Positions 55,766 to 64,000 of a stretch of 64,000 nucleotides of DNA are shown here, one piece after another. The DNA is from Aurantimonas marina (GTDB lineage Bacteria; Pseudomonadota; Alphaproteobacteria; Rhizobiales; Rhizobiaceae). The stretch covers positions 91,304 to 155,303 of the forward strand of contig NZ_JADDXW010000010.1 of the NCBI RefSeq assembly GCF_017183135.1, in the 5' to 3' direction. The translations under genes and the position numbers were made by a program. Position 1 is the stretch's first letter. Each line of letters starts with the position of its first letter. The notes under the pieces are model-generated. The model was given only the letters and a program-made list of their open reading frames with translations, did no database searches and was not told where the DNA came from.

Positions 55766-55896
55766 GAATTCCGGCCCGTCGCGCCGCGGCCGGGCCGCGT
55801 TTTGCGATCCCCGCAAGGCGGGCTATCAAGACCGACGACGTCGTCCGTTCGCGAATCGGCCGGCTCGCCTGACATCTCGGAGACGATTCCCCGCAC

Positions 55897-57027
55897 ATGG
55901 GCGCCTATATTCTTCGCCGTATCCTGCTGATGATCCCGACGCTGATCGGCATCATGGCGATTTCCTTCGCCGTCATCCAGTTCGCCCCCGGCGGTCCGGT
56001 CGAACAGGTCATCGCCAGCCTGCAGGGCGAGGCGGGCGGCGCCACCGACCGCGTTTCGGGCGGCGGCGGCGATTTCGGCAGCGGTCAGGGTGGCGGTGAG
56101 AATTCCGGCTATCGCGGCGCCCAAGGCCTCGATCCGGAGTTCATCGCCCGGCTGGAAAAACAATTCGGCTTCGACAAGCCGCCGCTGGAACGCTTCGGCA
56201 AGATGCTGTGGGACTATAGCCGCTTCGATTTCGGCGAGAGCTATTTCCGGTCGATCTCGGTCCTCGATCTGATTCTGGAAAAGATGCCGGTATCGATCTC
56301 GCTCGGCATCTGGATCACGCTTCTGTCCTATCTGATCTCGATCCCGCTCGGCATCCGCAAGGCCTTGAAGGACGGCTCGGCCTTCGATGTCTGGACGTCG
56401 GGTGTCGTCATCGTCGCCTATGCGATCCCCGGCTTCCTGTTCGCCGTCATCCTGATCGTGCTGTTCGCCGGCGGCTCCTTCTACGACTGGTTTCCGCTGC
56501 GCGGCCTGCTGTCGGATGGCGTGCGCGGCGACTGGTGCGCGCCGTGGTCGCCGGCCTTCGATCTGCCGAACTGCGTCACCCGGACGGTCCCTGACTATTT
56601 CTGGCATCTGACGCTGCCGCTGATCGCGATGTCGCTGTCGGCTTTCGCGACGACGACACTGCTCACCAAAAACTCGTTCCTCGACGAGATCCGCAAGCAA
56701 TATGTGACGACGGCGCGGGCCAAGGGGCTGTCGGAGCGGCGCGTGCTTTACGGCCACGTCTTCCGCAATGCCATGCTGATCATCGTCGCCGGCTTTCCCG
56801 GCGCGTTCATCTCGGCCTTCTTCGCCGGCTCGCTGCTGATCGAGACGATCTTCTCGCTCGACGGTCTCGGCCTGCTGGGTTTTGAATCGATCTACAAGCG
56901 CGACTACCCGGTGGTTTTCGCGACGCTCTATATCTTTTCGCTGATCGGACTGGTGACGACGCTGATCTCCGACCTCACCTACACCTGGATCGATCCCCGC
57001 ATCGACTTCGAAAAGCGGGAGGTCTGA
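55897..57027 (+). CDS. yejB: Peptide ABC transporter permease (YejB-like)
   Basis: 376 residues. It starts [20 protein letters not shown] and has about six transmembrane segments, plus a ~60-residue periplasmic Gly-rich insert (near 45-75). The EAA-type loop is [21 protein letters not shown], seen here in two parts. It pairs with YejE in the membrane; the next gene begins one base after it. Confidence 0.94.
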   Translation: MGAYILRRILLMIPTLIGIMAISFAVIQFAPGGPVEQVIASLQGEAGGATDRVSGGGGDFGSGQGGGENSGYRGAQGLDPEFIARLEKQFGFDKPPLERFGKMLWDYSRFDFGESYFRSISVLDLILEKMPVSISLGIWITLLSYLISIPLGIRKALKDGSAFDVWTSGVVIVAYAIPGFLFAVILIVLFAGGSFYDWFPLRGLLSDGVRGDWCAPWSPAFDLPNCVTRTVPDYFWHLTLPLIAMSLSAFATTTLLTKNSFLDEIRKQYVTTARAKGLSERRVLYGHVFRNAMLIIVAGFPGAFISAFFAGSLLIETIFSLDGLGLLGFESIYKRDYPVVFATLYIFSLIGLVTTLISDLTYTWIDPRIDFEKREV

Positions 57028-57028
57028 T

Positions 57029-58252
57029 ATGGATGACACCCTGCGCGAGCGCGTCGAGGACGACACGACCGGAAGCGCGACCGAGGCCGCCCGCATCGCC
57101 GAACAGGAGATCAGCGGCATCGCGCAAATGGCGCCGGAGGCGGAATTCGTCCGGCGTCCGCGCCTGTCGCCGCTGAACCAGCGGCGGTGGCAGAACTTCA
57201 AGGCGAACCGGCGCGGCTACTGGTCGCTGTGGATTTTCGCCTTTCTGTTCATCGTCACGCTGTTCGCCGAGTTCGTCGCCAACGACAAGCCGCTGCTGGT
57301 CGAATACAAGGGTGAGTTCTACTATCCGGTCGTGGTCGACTACCCGGAGGAGGTGTTCGGCGGCTTCCTGCCGGTGACCAACTATCGCGACCCCTTCGTG
57401 CAGGACGAGATCGCGGCCAATGGCTGGGCGGTCTGGCCGCCGATCCGCTATTCCTACCAGAGCGTCAACAACGAGATTCCGACACCGGCGCCCTCCGCGC
57501 CCTCCTGGACCGTCTCGAAGGAGGAGCGCTGCCAGCGCTATCCTCTCGGCGCCGACGATCCCAATTGCAGCTTCGGCAACATGAACTGGCTCGGCACCGA
57601 CGATCAGGCGCGGGACGTCGCCGCGCGGCTGATCTACGGCTTCCGGATCTCGGTGCTGTTCGGCCTGATCCTCACCGCCGCCTCGGCGGTCATCGGCGTC
57701 GCGGCCGGCGCCGTCCAGGGCTATTTCGGCGGCTGGATCGACCTTCTGTTCCAGCGCTTCATCGAAATCTGGTCGTCGATCCCGGTGCTCTACCTCCTGC
57801 TGATCATCGCCGCGATCCTGCCGCCCGGCTTCTGGGTCCTGCTGGGGATCATGCTTTTGTTCTCCTGGGTCGCCTTCGTCGGCGTTGTGCGGGCGGAATT
57901 CCTGCGCGCCCGCAATTTCGAATATGTGAACGCGGCGCGGGCGCTCGGGGTCGGCGACTGGACGATCATCACCCGCCATCTCCTGCCCAACGCCATGGTG
58001 GCGACCCTCACCTTCCTGCCGTTCATTCTCAATGGCTCGATCACCACGCTGACCTCGCTCGACTTTCTCGGCTTCGGCCTGCCGCCGGGTTCGCCCTCGC
58101 TCGGCGAACTGCTGGCCCAAGGCAAGAACAACCTGCAGGCGCCATGGCTCGGCTTTTCCGGCTTCCTCGTGATATCCTTGATGCTCTCGCTGCTGGTCTT
58201 CGTCGGCGAGGCGGTGCGCGACGCCTTCGATCCGCGCAAGAGTTTCGGGTGA
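57029..58252 (+). CDS. yejE: Peptide ABC transporter permease (YejE-like)
   Basis: 407 residues. The N-terminus is cytoplasmic for ~60 residues; then come six membrane segments, a large periplasmic loop at ~95-180 (NDKPLLVEYKGEFYYPVVV) and an EAA loop (NAARALGVGDWTIITRHLLP). Typical of YejE/DppC-type permeases. In related operons yejF follows at once, but here two toxin-antitoxin remnants and a metal exporter intervene. Confidence 0.94.
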   Translation: MDDTLRERVEDDTTGSATEAARIAEQEISGIAQMAPEAEFVRRPRLSPLNQRRWQNFKANRRGYWSLWIFAFLFIVTLFAEFVANDKPLLVEYKGEFYYPVVVDYPEEVFGGFLPVTNYRDPFVQDEIAANGWAVWPPIRYSYQSVNNEIPTPAPSAPSWTVSKEERCQRYPLGADDPNCSFGNMNWLGTDDQARDVAARLIYGFRISVLFGLILTAASAVIGVAAGAVQGYFGGWIDLLFQRFIEIWSSIPVLYLLLIIAAILPPGFWVLLGIMLLFSWVAFVGVVRAEFLRARNFEYVNAARALGVGDWTIITRHLLPNAMVATLTFLPFILNGSITTLTSLDFLGFGLPPGSPSLGELLAQGKNNLQAPWLGFSGFLVISLMLSLLVFVGEAVRDAFDPRKSFG

Positions 58253-58255
58253 GCC

Positions 58256-58405
58256 ATGAGCGAGCTTAAGCGCATCGTCATCGAGGATTATCCGGCGGAT
58301 CGGCTGCCGGCCGACGTCCGCCAGGACATCGATCCAAGCCACAGGGTGCGGGTGACGGTGGAGGATGGACAGCGGGAACATCAGATTGATCGAGTATCGC
58401 GATGA
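58256..58405 (+). pseudogene. Truncated antitoxin gene of a collapsed TA module
   Basis: 49 codons starting MSELKRIVIEDYPADRLPAD, which look like the N-terminal part of a longer (about 80-residue) antitoxin paired with PIN toxins. The C-terminal toxin-binding half is missing, and the reading runs 41 bases into the PIN gene. A deletion that joined the antitoxin middle to the toxin start explains this (inference). It begins three bases after yejE ends. Confidence 0.55.
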
Positions 58406-58772
58406 AGAGGTTCAGGCTTTCTTGCGAAGTGTCCATGCGCGTAATGGCATGGTCGTCAGCAGCGAGCGAACGCTCGCGGAAGCGTTGGTGCTTCCGATCA
58501 AGGACCGGGATCATGAACTTGTCGCCCACTGTGAAGATTTCCTGTCGACAGGAGATGGCATCGTCATCGCCCCCGTAAATCGCACCGTTCTGAAAAGATG
58601 CGCCGAACTGCGCGCAGAGTTCGGTGGCCGGACACCGGACGCGATACACGTCGCATCCGCGATCGAAGCCGAATGCCAATATTTCCTCACGGCCGATCGA
58701 CGAATTCGAGCCCCAACGACATTGGAAATGCTGGACATCGGCACACTGCCAGATTGGAACACCTTACCTTGA
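58365..58772 (+). CDS. PIN-domain (VapC-like) toxin, N-terminus eroded
   Basis: 135 residues. The PIN acidic residues are present (Asp 2, Glu in SSERTLAEAL, Asp in TPDAIHVASAIEAE, Asp in LTADRRI). The first strand is short: MDSGNIRLIE replaces the usual few residues plus L-D-S-N-hydrophobic pattern. The only possible start is ATG 58365, because a stop codon lies just upstream. The toxin could be weak or inactive. Its stop overlaps the CDF gene as TTGA. Confidence 0.7.
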   Translation: MDSGNIRLIEYRDEEVQAFLRSVHARNGMVVSSERTLAEALVLPIKDRDHELVAHCEDFLSTGDGIVIAPVNRTVLKRCAELRAEFGGRTPDAIHVASAIEAECQYFLTADRRIRAPTTLEMLDIGTLPDWNTLP

Positions 58773-59797
58773 GCCACGACCACGACCACTCGCACGGCTT
58801 CACCGGCCACGCCGCCGGCGCCAACGAGACACGGATAGGCATCGCCGCCTTTCTGACCGGCCTGTTCATGGTCGCCGAAATTGTCGGCGGCCTCGTCTCC
58901 GGGTCGCTCGCACTGCTCGCCGACGCCGGACACATGCTGACTGACTTCGCCGCACTCGGCCTCGGCTGGTTCGCCTTCCGGCTGTCGAGGCGGCCCAGCG
59001 ATCGTCAACGGACTTTCGGCTACGACCGGTTCGAGGTGCTGGTCGCCTTCGTCAACGGCCTGACGCTGTTCGCCATTGCCGGATTCATCGTCTACGAGGC
59101 GGTGGACCGTCTGCGCTCGCCCGGCGAAGTCCTTGGCGGGACGATGCTGATCGTCGCGATCGCCGGGCTGATCGTCAACATCGTCGTCTTCGCGATCCTG
59201 CATGGCGCCGATCGCGACAATCTCAACATTCGCGGCGCGGTGCTGCATGTTCTAGGCGACATGCTCGGCTCGGTCGCCGCGATCGTCGCGGCGGTCGTCA
59301 TCCTCGCCACAGGCTGGACGCCGATCGATCCGATCCTGTCGGTGCTGGTCGCTGCGCTCATCCTCGTCTCGGCCTGGCGCCTCGTGCGCGACGCCGGCCA
59401 CGTACTGCTCGAAGGCACCCCCGGCGGCCTGGACGTAACGGATGTCGAGGCCCATCTCGTCGGCAAGGTCGCGGGCCTGCGCGAAATCCACCACGTCCAT
59501 GCCTGGTCGATCACGCCGGAGCGGCGCATGGCTACGCTGCACGCCTGCATCGAGGACGAGGCGGACGGTACCGTGGTGACACGGTCGATCAAGGCAGAGC
59601 TGAAGCAGCACTTTGCCGTCGGCCATGCCACCGTCGAGATCGAACATGATTGCTGCGCGGACGACGGGCACAACGAGGCTGCCAATGCTGGCACGACCGG
59701 CCAGCGCCGCGACCGCGGACGATGTCACCAGGCCCAGCCGTCGACGCCCACGGCCACCGCCGCCACCGTAAAGTCCCGCAAGGATCAATCCGCTTGA
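58769..59797 (+). CDS. Zinc-type cation diffusion facilitator (CzcD/ZitB-like)
   Basis: 342 residues. A His-rich N-terminus (SHDHDHSHGFTGHAAG) precedes six membrane segments with paired metal sites ADAGHMLTDF and LHVLGDMLGS. The C-terminal cytoplasmic domain has IHHVHAWSITPE. Likely exports Zn2+ (or Cd/Co) in exchange for protons. The start is TTG 58769, overlapping the toxin stop; no in-frame ATG fits. The last ~40 residues are basic and unlike the family, reading toward yejF. Confidence 0.9.
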   Translation: MSHDHDHSHGFTGHAAGANETRIGIAAFLTGLFMVAEIVGGLVSGSLALLADAGHMLTDFAALGLGWFAFRLSRRPSDRQRTFGYDRFEVLVAFVNGLTLFAIAGFIVYEAVDRLRSPGEVLGGTMLIVAIAGLIVNIVVFAILHGADRDNLNIRGAVLHVLGDMLGSVAAIVAAVVILATGWTPIDPILSVLVAALILVSAWRLVRDAGHVLLEGTPGGLDVTDVEAHLVGKVAGLREIHHVHAWSITPERRMATLHACIEDEADGTVVTRSIKAELKQHFAVGHATVEIEHDCCADDGHNEAANAGTTGQRRDRGRCHQAQPSTPTATAATVKSRKDQSA

Positions 59798-61452
59798 GCC
59801 CGATCACCGCCGCAACCGCCGCTCCCCGCGACCCGCTGTTGTCCGTGGAGAATCTCTCCGTCGCCTTCCATCAGGGCGGCAAGACGCAGATCGCCGTCGA
59901 CGACGTCTCGTTTTCGATCGGCAAGGGCGAGACGCTGGCACTGGTCGGCGAGTCCGGCTCCGGCAAGTCGGTCTCGGCTCTGTCGATCCTCAAGCTCTTG
60001 CCCTACCCCTCCGCCAGCCACCCCGGCGGCGCCGTGATGTTCGACGGCGAGAACCTCATCGACGATGACGAGCGCGATCTGAGGCGCGTGCGCGGCAACC
60101 GCATCTCGATGATCTTCCAAGAGCCGATGTCCTCGCTCAATCCGCTGCACACGATCGAGCGACAGATCGGGGAGATCCTGAAAGTCCATCGCGGCCTGCG
60201 CGACGACACGGCGCGCGGGCGCACGCTGGAGCTCATGCGCCAGGTCGGCATCCGCGATCCGGAAAAGCGGCTCGGCGCCTATCCGCACCAATTGTCCGGC
60301 GGCCAGCGCCAGCGCGTGATGATTGCCATGGCGCTCGCCAACGAGCCGGATCTGCTGATCGCCGACGAACCGACCACGGCGCTCGACGTCACGGTGCAGG
60401 CGCAGATTCTGGAGCTGTTGAAGAACCTTCAGGCCGAGCGGCGCATGGCAATGCTGTTCATTACCCATGACCTCGGCATCGTCCGCAAGATCGCCGATCG
60501 GGTCTGCGTGATGTATCAGGGCAAGATCGTCGAGGAGGGGCCGACCGAGCGGATTTTCGCCGATCCCCAGCACGCCTACACGAAACATCTTCTCGCCGCC
60601 GAACCGAAGGGCCGACCGCCCGCCGCCAACGCCAACGCGCCGGTGGTGATGGAAGCCGACAACCTCAAGGTCTGGTTTCCGATCAGGACCGGCTTCTTCC
60701 GCCGCACCACCGACCATGTGAAGGCCGTCGACGGCATCGACATCACCGTCCGCGCCGGCCAGACCGTCGGCGTCGTCGGCGAATCGGGTTCCGGCAAGAC
60801 GACGCTTGGTCTGGCCCTTTCCCGGATGATCTCGTCGCAAGGCGAGATCCGCTTCGAGGGGGAGCGCATCGACGAACGCTCGTTCAGGGCGATGAAGCCG
60901 CTGCGCGAGAAGCTCCAGATCGTCTTCCAGGATCCCTATGGCTCGCTGTCGCCGCGCATGAGCATTGCCGACATCGTCGCCGAGGGCCTGGCGATCCACG
61001 AGAAGCGCCTAACGGCGAGTGAACGCGACACCCGCGTCGTCGGCGCGCTGAACGAAGTCGGGCTCGACCCGGCGACCCGTTTCCGGTTTCCGCACGAATT
61101 TTCCGGCGGTCAGCGCCAGCGCGTCGCCATTGCGCGCGCGATGGTGCTCAACCCGCGCTTCGTCATGCTGGACGAGCCGACCTCGGCGCTCGATATGAGC
61201 GTCCAGGCACAGGTCGTCGACCTCCTGCGCGACCTGCAGAAGAAACACGATCTGGCCTATCTCTTCATCAGCCACGATCTGAAGGTCGTGCGGGCGCTCG
61301 CCAACGAGGTCATCGTCATGCGCAACGGTGTCGTCGTCGAGCGCGGCCCGGCCGAGGAAATCTTCGACCGGCCGCAGACCGATTACACCAAGGCGCTGAT
61401 GGCGGCTGCCTTCGACATCGCCGCCGTGCCGACCGAGGTCCTATCCCAATGA
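59794..61452 (+). CDS. yejF: Dual-ATPase peptide ABC transporter protein (YejF-like)
   Basis: 552 residues with two fused nucleotide-binding domains. The first has Walker [13 protein letters not shown], signature [12 protein letters not shown] and Walker [13 protein letters not shown]. The second has [24 protein letters not shown] and [12 protein letters not shown]. It energises YejB/YejE. The start is TTG 59794, with AAGGAT upstream, overlapping the CDF stop (TTGA). Its stop overlaps the NUDIX gene. Confidence 0.95.
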   Translation: MSPITAATAAPRDPLLSVENLSVAFHQGGKTQIAVDDVSFSIGKGETLALVGESGSGKSVSALSILKLLPYPSASHPGGAVMFDGENLIDDDERDLRRVRGNRISMIFQEPMSSLNPLHTIERQIGEILKVHRGLRDDTARGRTLELMRQVGIRDPEKRLGAYPHQLSGGQRQRVMIAMALANEPDLLIADEPTTALDVTVQAQILELLKNLQAERRMAMLFITHDLGIVRKIADRVCVMYQGKIVEEGPTERIFADPQHAYTKHLLAAEPKGRPPAANANAPVVMEADNLKVWFPIRTGFFRRTTDHVKAVDGIDITVRAGQTVGVVGESGSGKTTLGLALSRMISSQGEIRFEGERIDERSFRAMKPLREKLQIVFQDPYGSLSPRMSIADIVAEGLAIHEKRLTASERDTRVVGALNEVGLDPATRFRFPHEFSGGQRQRVAIARAMVLNPRFVMLDEPTSALDMSVQAQVVDLLRDLQKKHDLAYLFISHDLKVVRALANEVIVMRNGVVVERGPAEEIFDRPQTDYTKALMAAAFDIAAVPTEVLSQ

Positions 61453-62114
61453 CCAAAGGCCATTACCGCGATCAGCTCGCCGACCAGCATCTGGATTTTC
61501 TGGTCGTCGAGACCAAAACCCTGCATGACGGCTTTCGGCCGCTCCAGGCGACGACGCTCCATCACGAGCGCTTCGATGGCGACGGCGAAATCGGCCCGAT
61601 CCGGCGGGAATATCTCGCCACAGGCGAGGTCGTGATCGTCATTCCCTACGATCCGGCGCGGGACGCGATCGTCGTCATTCGCCAGTTCCGCGTCGCCGCC
61701 GCGCTGGTCCTCGATCTGGCGGCCGCGCTGGAACTGCCGGCCGGCCTCGTCGATCCCGGTGAGGATTGCGAGGCGGCGGCCCGGCGCGAGCTTCACGAGG
61801 AAACCGGCCTCGTCGCCAAGGCGATCGAGCGCTGCTACCGCATCCTCTCCTCGCCCGGCCTGACCACCGAGCACGCGACGATCTTTCTCGCCATCGTCGA
61901 TGCGTCGGATCTCACCGAATCCGCCGGCAAGGACGACGAGCACGAGGACATCCGCCCGATCCTCGCCAAGGTCGACGACCTGATCGCCGCCGTCGACGAC
62001 GGCCGCATCGAAAACGCCTTCCTGGTCGGCTGCGCCCATTGGTTCGCCCGCAAGGGGCGCGCGCGGGCGCAGGTGCTGTCCGGGACACTCGACAGAGAGG
62101 ATGACGCGTCTTGA
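61449..62114 (+). CDS. NUDIX hydrolase (ADP-ribose pyrophosphatase type)
   Basis: 221 residues with a full Nudix box GLVDPGEDCEAAARRELHEETG and the preceding LAAALELPAGLVDPGE of the ADPRase group. It would hydrolyse ADP-ribose or similar sugar nucleotides. It overlaps yejF by four bases (ATGA) and the reductase gene by TTGA, so it belongs to the same transcript. Confidence 0.9.
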   Translation: MTKGHYRDQLADQHLDFLVVETKTLHDGFRPLQATTLHHERFDGDGEIGPIRREYLATGEVVIVIPYDPARDAIVVIRQFRVAAALVLDLAAALELPAGLVDPGEDCEAAARRELHEETGLVAKAIERCYRILSSPGLTTEHATIFLAIVDASDLTESAGKDDEHEDIRPILAKVDDLIAAVDDGRIENAFLVGCAHWFARKGRARAQVLSGTLDREDDAS

Positions 62115-63052
62115 CCATTCTTTTGTCCGTCACCGGCTTCGACCCGATGCGCTGGCTGGAGGCCTTGAAGGCGGCCGGCGGCGACCGCCCGATCGTGCTC
62201 GAGCCGACGACCAGCGCCGATACCGCGATCGACTACGCCGTGGTCTGGAAGCAGCCGCCGGGCCTCCTGGAGAACCTGCCGAACCTCAAGGCGATCTTTT
62301 CGCTGGGCGCCGGCGTCGACCATATTCTCGCCGATAAGCAGCTGCCGGACGTGCCGGTGGTGCGGATCGTCGCCGAGGATCTGTCGAGCCGGATGAGCGA
62401 ATATATCGTCTGGCGGGTGCTCGACCATTTCCGCCGCGGCCGCGCCTATCGTAGCCAGCAGGCGCAGAAGATCTGGCACGAGCGCATGCAGCCGGCGGCC
62501 CACGAGATCACCGTCGGCTTCATGGGCTTCGGCGAGCTCGGCCAAGATGCCGCGACCAAGCTGAAACCGCTGGGCTTCAAGATCGCTGGTTGGAGCCGCA
62601 CTGAAAAGAGCGTCGCGGGCGCCGAAACCTTCGCCGGGCAGGCCGGGCTCGACGGCTTTCTCGCCGCGACCGACATTCTCGTGGTGCTCCTGCCGCTGAC
62701 CCCGGAAACCCGCGGCATCATCGATGCCGGCCTGTTGTCGCGACTGAAGCGGCAGACGCCGCTCGGCGGCCCGGTCGTGATCAATGCCGGCCGTGGCGGC
62801 CTGCAGAACGAAGCGGCGATCCTCGACGCGCTCGATCGGGACATCCTGTTGGAAGCCTCGCTCGACGTCTTCAACGTCGAGCCGCTGCCCGCGTCGAGCC
62901 CGCTCTGGACCCATCCGCGCGTCTTCGTCACGCCACACGCGGCGGCGGTCTCCGATCCGGACGCGCTGGCACCCGCCGTCATGCGCCAGATCGCGGCACA
63001 TGAGCGCGGCGAGAAGCTGCAAGGGGTTGTGGACCGGAAAGCGGGGTACTGA
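62111..63052 (+). CDS. GhrA-like glyoxylate/hydroxypyruvate reductase
   Basis: 313 residues of the D-isomer-specific 2-hydroxyacid dehydrogenase family, GhrA type. It has FSLGAGVDHIL, the NAD(P)-binding VGFMGFGELGQDAATKL, INAGRGGLQNE and the catalytic His in VTPHAAAVSDP. It reduces glyoxylate or hydroxypyruvate. The start is TTG 62111, overlapping the NUDIX stop (TTGA); AGAGGAT is upstream. Glyoxylate links it loosely to malate synthase G in this window (inference). Confidence 0.92.
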   Translation: MTILLSVTGFDPMRWLEALKAAGGDRPIVLEPTTSADTAIDYAVVWKQPPGLLENLPNLKAIFSLGAGVDHILADKQLPDVPVVRIVAEDLSSRMSEYIVWRVLDHFRRGRAYRSQQAQKIWHERMQPAAHEITVGFMGFGELGQDAATKLKPLGFKIAGWSRTEKSVAGAETFAGQAGLDGFLAATDILVVLLPLTPETRGIIDAGLLSRLKRQTPLGGPVVINAGRGGLQNEAAILDALDRDILLEASLDVFNVEPLPASSPLWTHPRVFVTPHAAAVSDPDALAPAVMRQIAAHERGEKLQGVVDRKAGY

Positions 63053-63079
63053 TTTACCAAGCCGCGCCGCTTGTGCGGC

Positions 63080-63475
63080 TCAGCCGCCTTTGCGATCGAC
63101 CCAGGCCTGCATTTGCTGGATCTCGGCTTCCTGATCCCTGATGATGGTCTCGGCCAACGCCCGCAGTTCCGGATCCTTGCCGTATTCGAGCTCGATCTTC
63201 GCCATGTCGATCGCGCCCCGATGATGGGCGATCATGCCCCGGGCGAAATCCATATCGGCGTCACCCGTCATGCCCTCTCCCATCGCTGCCTGCATCCGGT
63301 CGTTCACGTCCATCATGGCCTTGCTGGAGGCATTTTGAGCTTGTCCGGCCGTCGGTGCGCCGTTCATCGCACCATGGTCCATCGCGCTAGGCTTGGTCGC
63401 GCTGCCGGTGCCCTGGGCGGCCGTGCCTGCCGCGAGCGCCAGAAGAAATGCGGTGGAAAGCAGAACTCGTTTCAT
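63080..63475 (-). CDS. DUF305 family periplasmic protein
   Basis: 131 residues with a signal peptide (MKRVLLSTAFLLALAAGTAA). The DUF305 core has FARGMIAHHRGAIDMAKIEL, with a His pair, and AETIIRDQEAEIQQM. The linker is Met/His/Gly-rich (SAMDHGAMNG). Family members are periplasmic and often linked to copper or metal handling; a specific role is unknown. It is convergent with the reductase gene. Confidence 0.88.
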   Translation of the reverse strand: MKRVLLSTAFLLALAAGTAAQGTGSATKPSAMDHGAMNGAPTAGQAQNASSKAMMDVNDRMQAAMGEGMTGDADMDFARGMIAHHRGAIDMAKIELEYGKDPELRALAETIIRDQEAEIQQMQAWVDRKGG

Positions 63476-63706
63476 GATCAGGTATCTCCGTGACAGGTTC
63501 GTCGAGCAGGAGCTTCGGCGACCGGGGAGCGGATGATCACGGGAGGATTACGGCGTTTGGATGGCCTGAAAATGCGGCCGGAGGTGGCCTTTTTTCCCTG
63601 AGCCCGAACGGTGAAAAGCTTTGTTTTCTCGTCGTCGATCGTTTGGCGGGAAGTGAAGCTCACTTGGATGGCGGGGGCCATCCTGCGCCGACGTCGTGAA
63701 ACGGTC

Positions 63707-63735
63707 GAGGACCCGATCGGGATGATCGGATCCTC
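63707..63735. repeat. Near-perfect 12-bp hairpin in a gene-free 335-bp gap
   Basis: GAGGACCCGATC (63707-63718) pairs with GATCGGATCCTC (63724-63735) except for one wobble pair, around a 5-base loop. It lies downstream of the chemoreceptor on the minus strand but lacks a T-run, so termination is uncertain. No gene is seen in 63476-63810. Confidence 0.5.
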
Positions 63736-63810
63736 GGCATCTTTCTGAAAAAACTGTTTTCGAACTGGGACGACCGACGAACGCGGCCGATCATCCGGTC
63801 GGAAAGAGGA

Positions 63811-64000
63811 TCAAAATTCCTCCCAGCTATCTTCCCGCGACACCGGCGAGACGGCGGGAGCAGCCCCGCCACGTCCGGTCGTCCGCATTTGGGCAACCGC
63901 CGGCGCAGACGATTTGCCCGTGGCTGGACCGCGCTTCCGGGTCGCGCGACTATGCGTCGACGCCGCCGAGAGCTTGGTCTTGAACCGACCGACAAGGGTT
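63811..64000 (-). CDS. Methyl-accepting chemotaxis protein (C-terminal end)
   Basis: The gene runs off the right edge; 62 C-terminal codons are seen. It reads LVGRFKTKLSAAS, typical of the end of the MCP signalling helix, then a ~40-residue Ala/Thr/Arg-rich linker and the final REDSWEEF. The terminal WEEF-type pentapeptide is the docking site for CheR methyltransferase in many alphaproteobacterial receptors. Confidence 0.8.
   Translation of the reverse strand, partial: TLVGRFKTKLSAASTHSRATRKRGPATGKSSAPAVAQMRTTGRGGAAPAVSPVSREDSWEEF

Noticed and set aside
63560..63600. Plus-strand terminator (GGCC hairpin before a T6 run)
   Set aside because: Only a four-base stem, and no plus-strand gene ends here.
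1..64000. CRISPR array, prophage or insertion sequence
   Set aside because: No regularly spaced repeats, integrase, transposase or phage structural gene seen on either strand.

Overview
The window is high-GC chromosomal DNA with dense gene packing, short overlaps between co-oriented genes and an alphaproteobacterial gene stock. It carries dnaX-ybaB-recR, def-fmt-truA, divergent kdsB/membrane cytochrome c, dapD/dapE, a PrpE-type synthetase, an intracellular PHA depolymerase and a chemoreceptor ending in a WEEF-type peptide. This fits the Hyphomicrobiales (Rhizobiales) best; I cannot name a genus. I found no rRNA, tRNA, CRISPR array, intact insertion sequence or prophage.

Layout. 1-6.1 kb holds a metabolic block: a TctC-type binding protein (cut by the left edge), an HMG-CoA-lyase-family enzyme with a CaiB-type CoA transferase, a TAXI-type TRAP binding protein and malate synthase G. 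6.2-13.6 kb, all on the minus strand, holds a small secreted protein with chaplin-like features, a PHA depolymerase with a long histone-H1-like tail, an acetyltransferase, a DUF1330 protein, pyrF and polA. 14-16.3 kb holds hicA-hicB-xylB, one overlapping string, next to an apparent relic of the end of xylA. 16.3-25.9 kb has an outer-membrane protein, prpE, a vapBC module, argB, rsgA, two transporters and a nucleotidase. 26-45 kb is mostly core metabolism, envelope and DNA metabolism: a secreted protease, rmuC, def-fmt-truA, dapE, dapD, two lytic transglycosylases, a metal-responsive MerR with an HMA-CDF exporter, and dnaX-ybaB-recR. 45-50 kb has a methyltransferase, a HIT protein, NudC, pheA-kdsB and a two-haem-domain membrane cytochrome c.

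50.3-51.9 kb is an accessory-looking interval with a two-gene unit of unknown function, one product of which has an extremely arginine-rich N-terminus. 51.9-61.5 kb is a yejABEF-like peptide ABC importer with two tandem binding proteins. A collapsed toxin-antitoxin pair and a zinc-type CDF exporter sit between its permease and ATPase genes. 61.4-64 kb has a NUDIX hydrolase, a GhrA-like reductase, a DUF305 protein and the C-terminus of a chemoreceptor.

No single large new system is evident. The most interesting points are the PHA depolymerase-histone-like fusion, the xylA relic beside hicAB-xylB, the interrupted yej operon with its fused toxin-antitoxin remnant, the arginine-rich two-gene unit, the chaplin-like protein with a 20-bp perfect palindrome upstream, and five stop/start junctions of the form TTGA.
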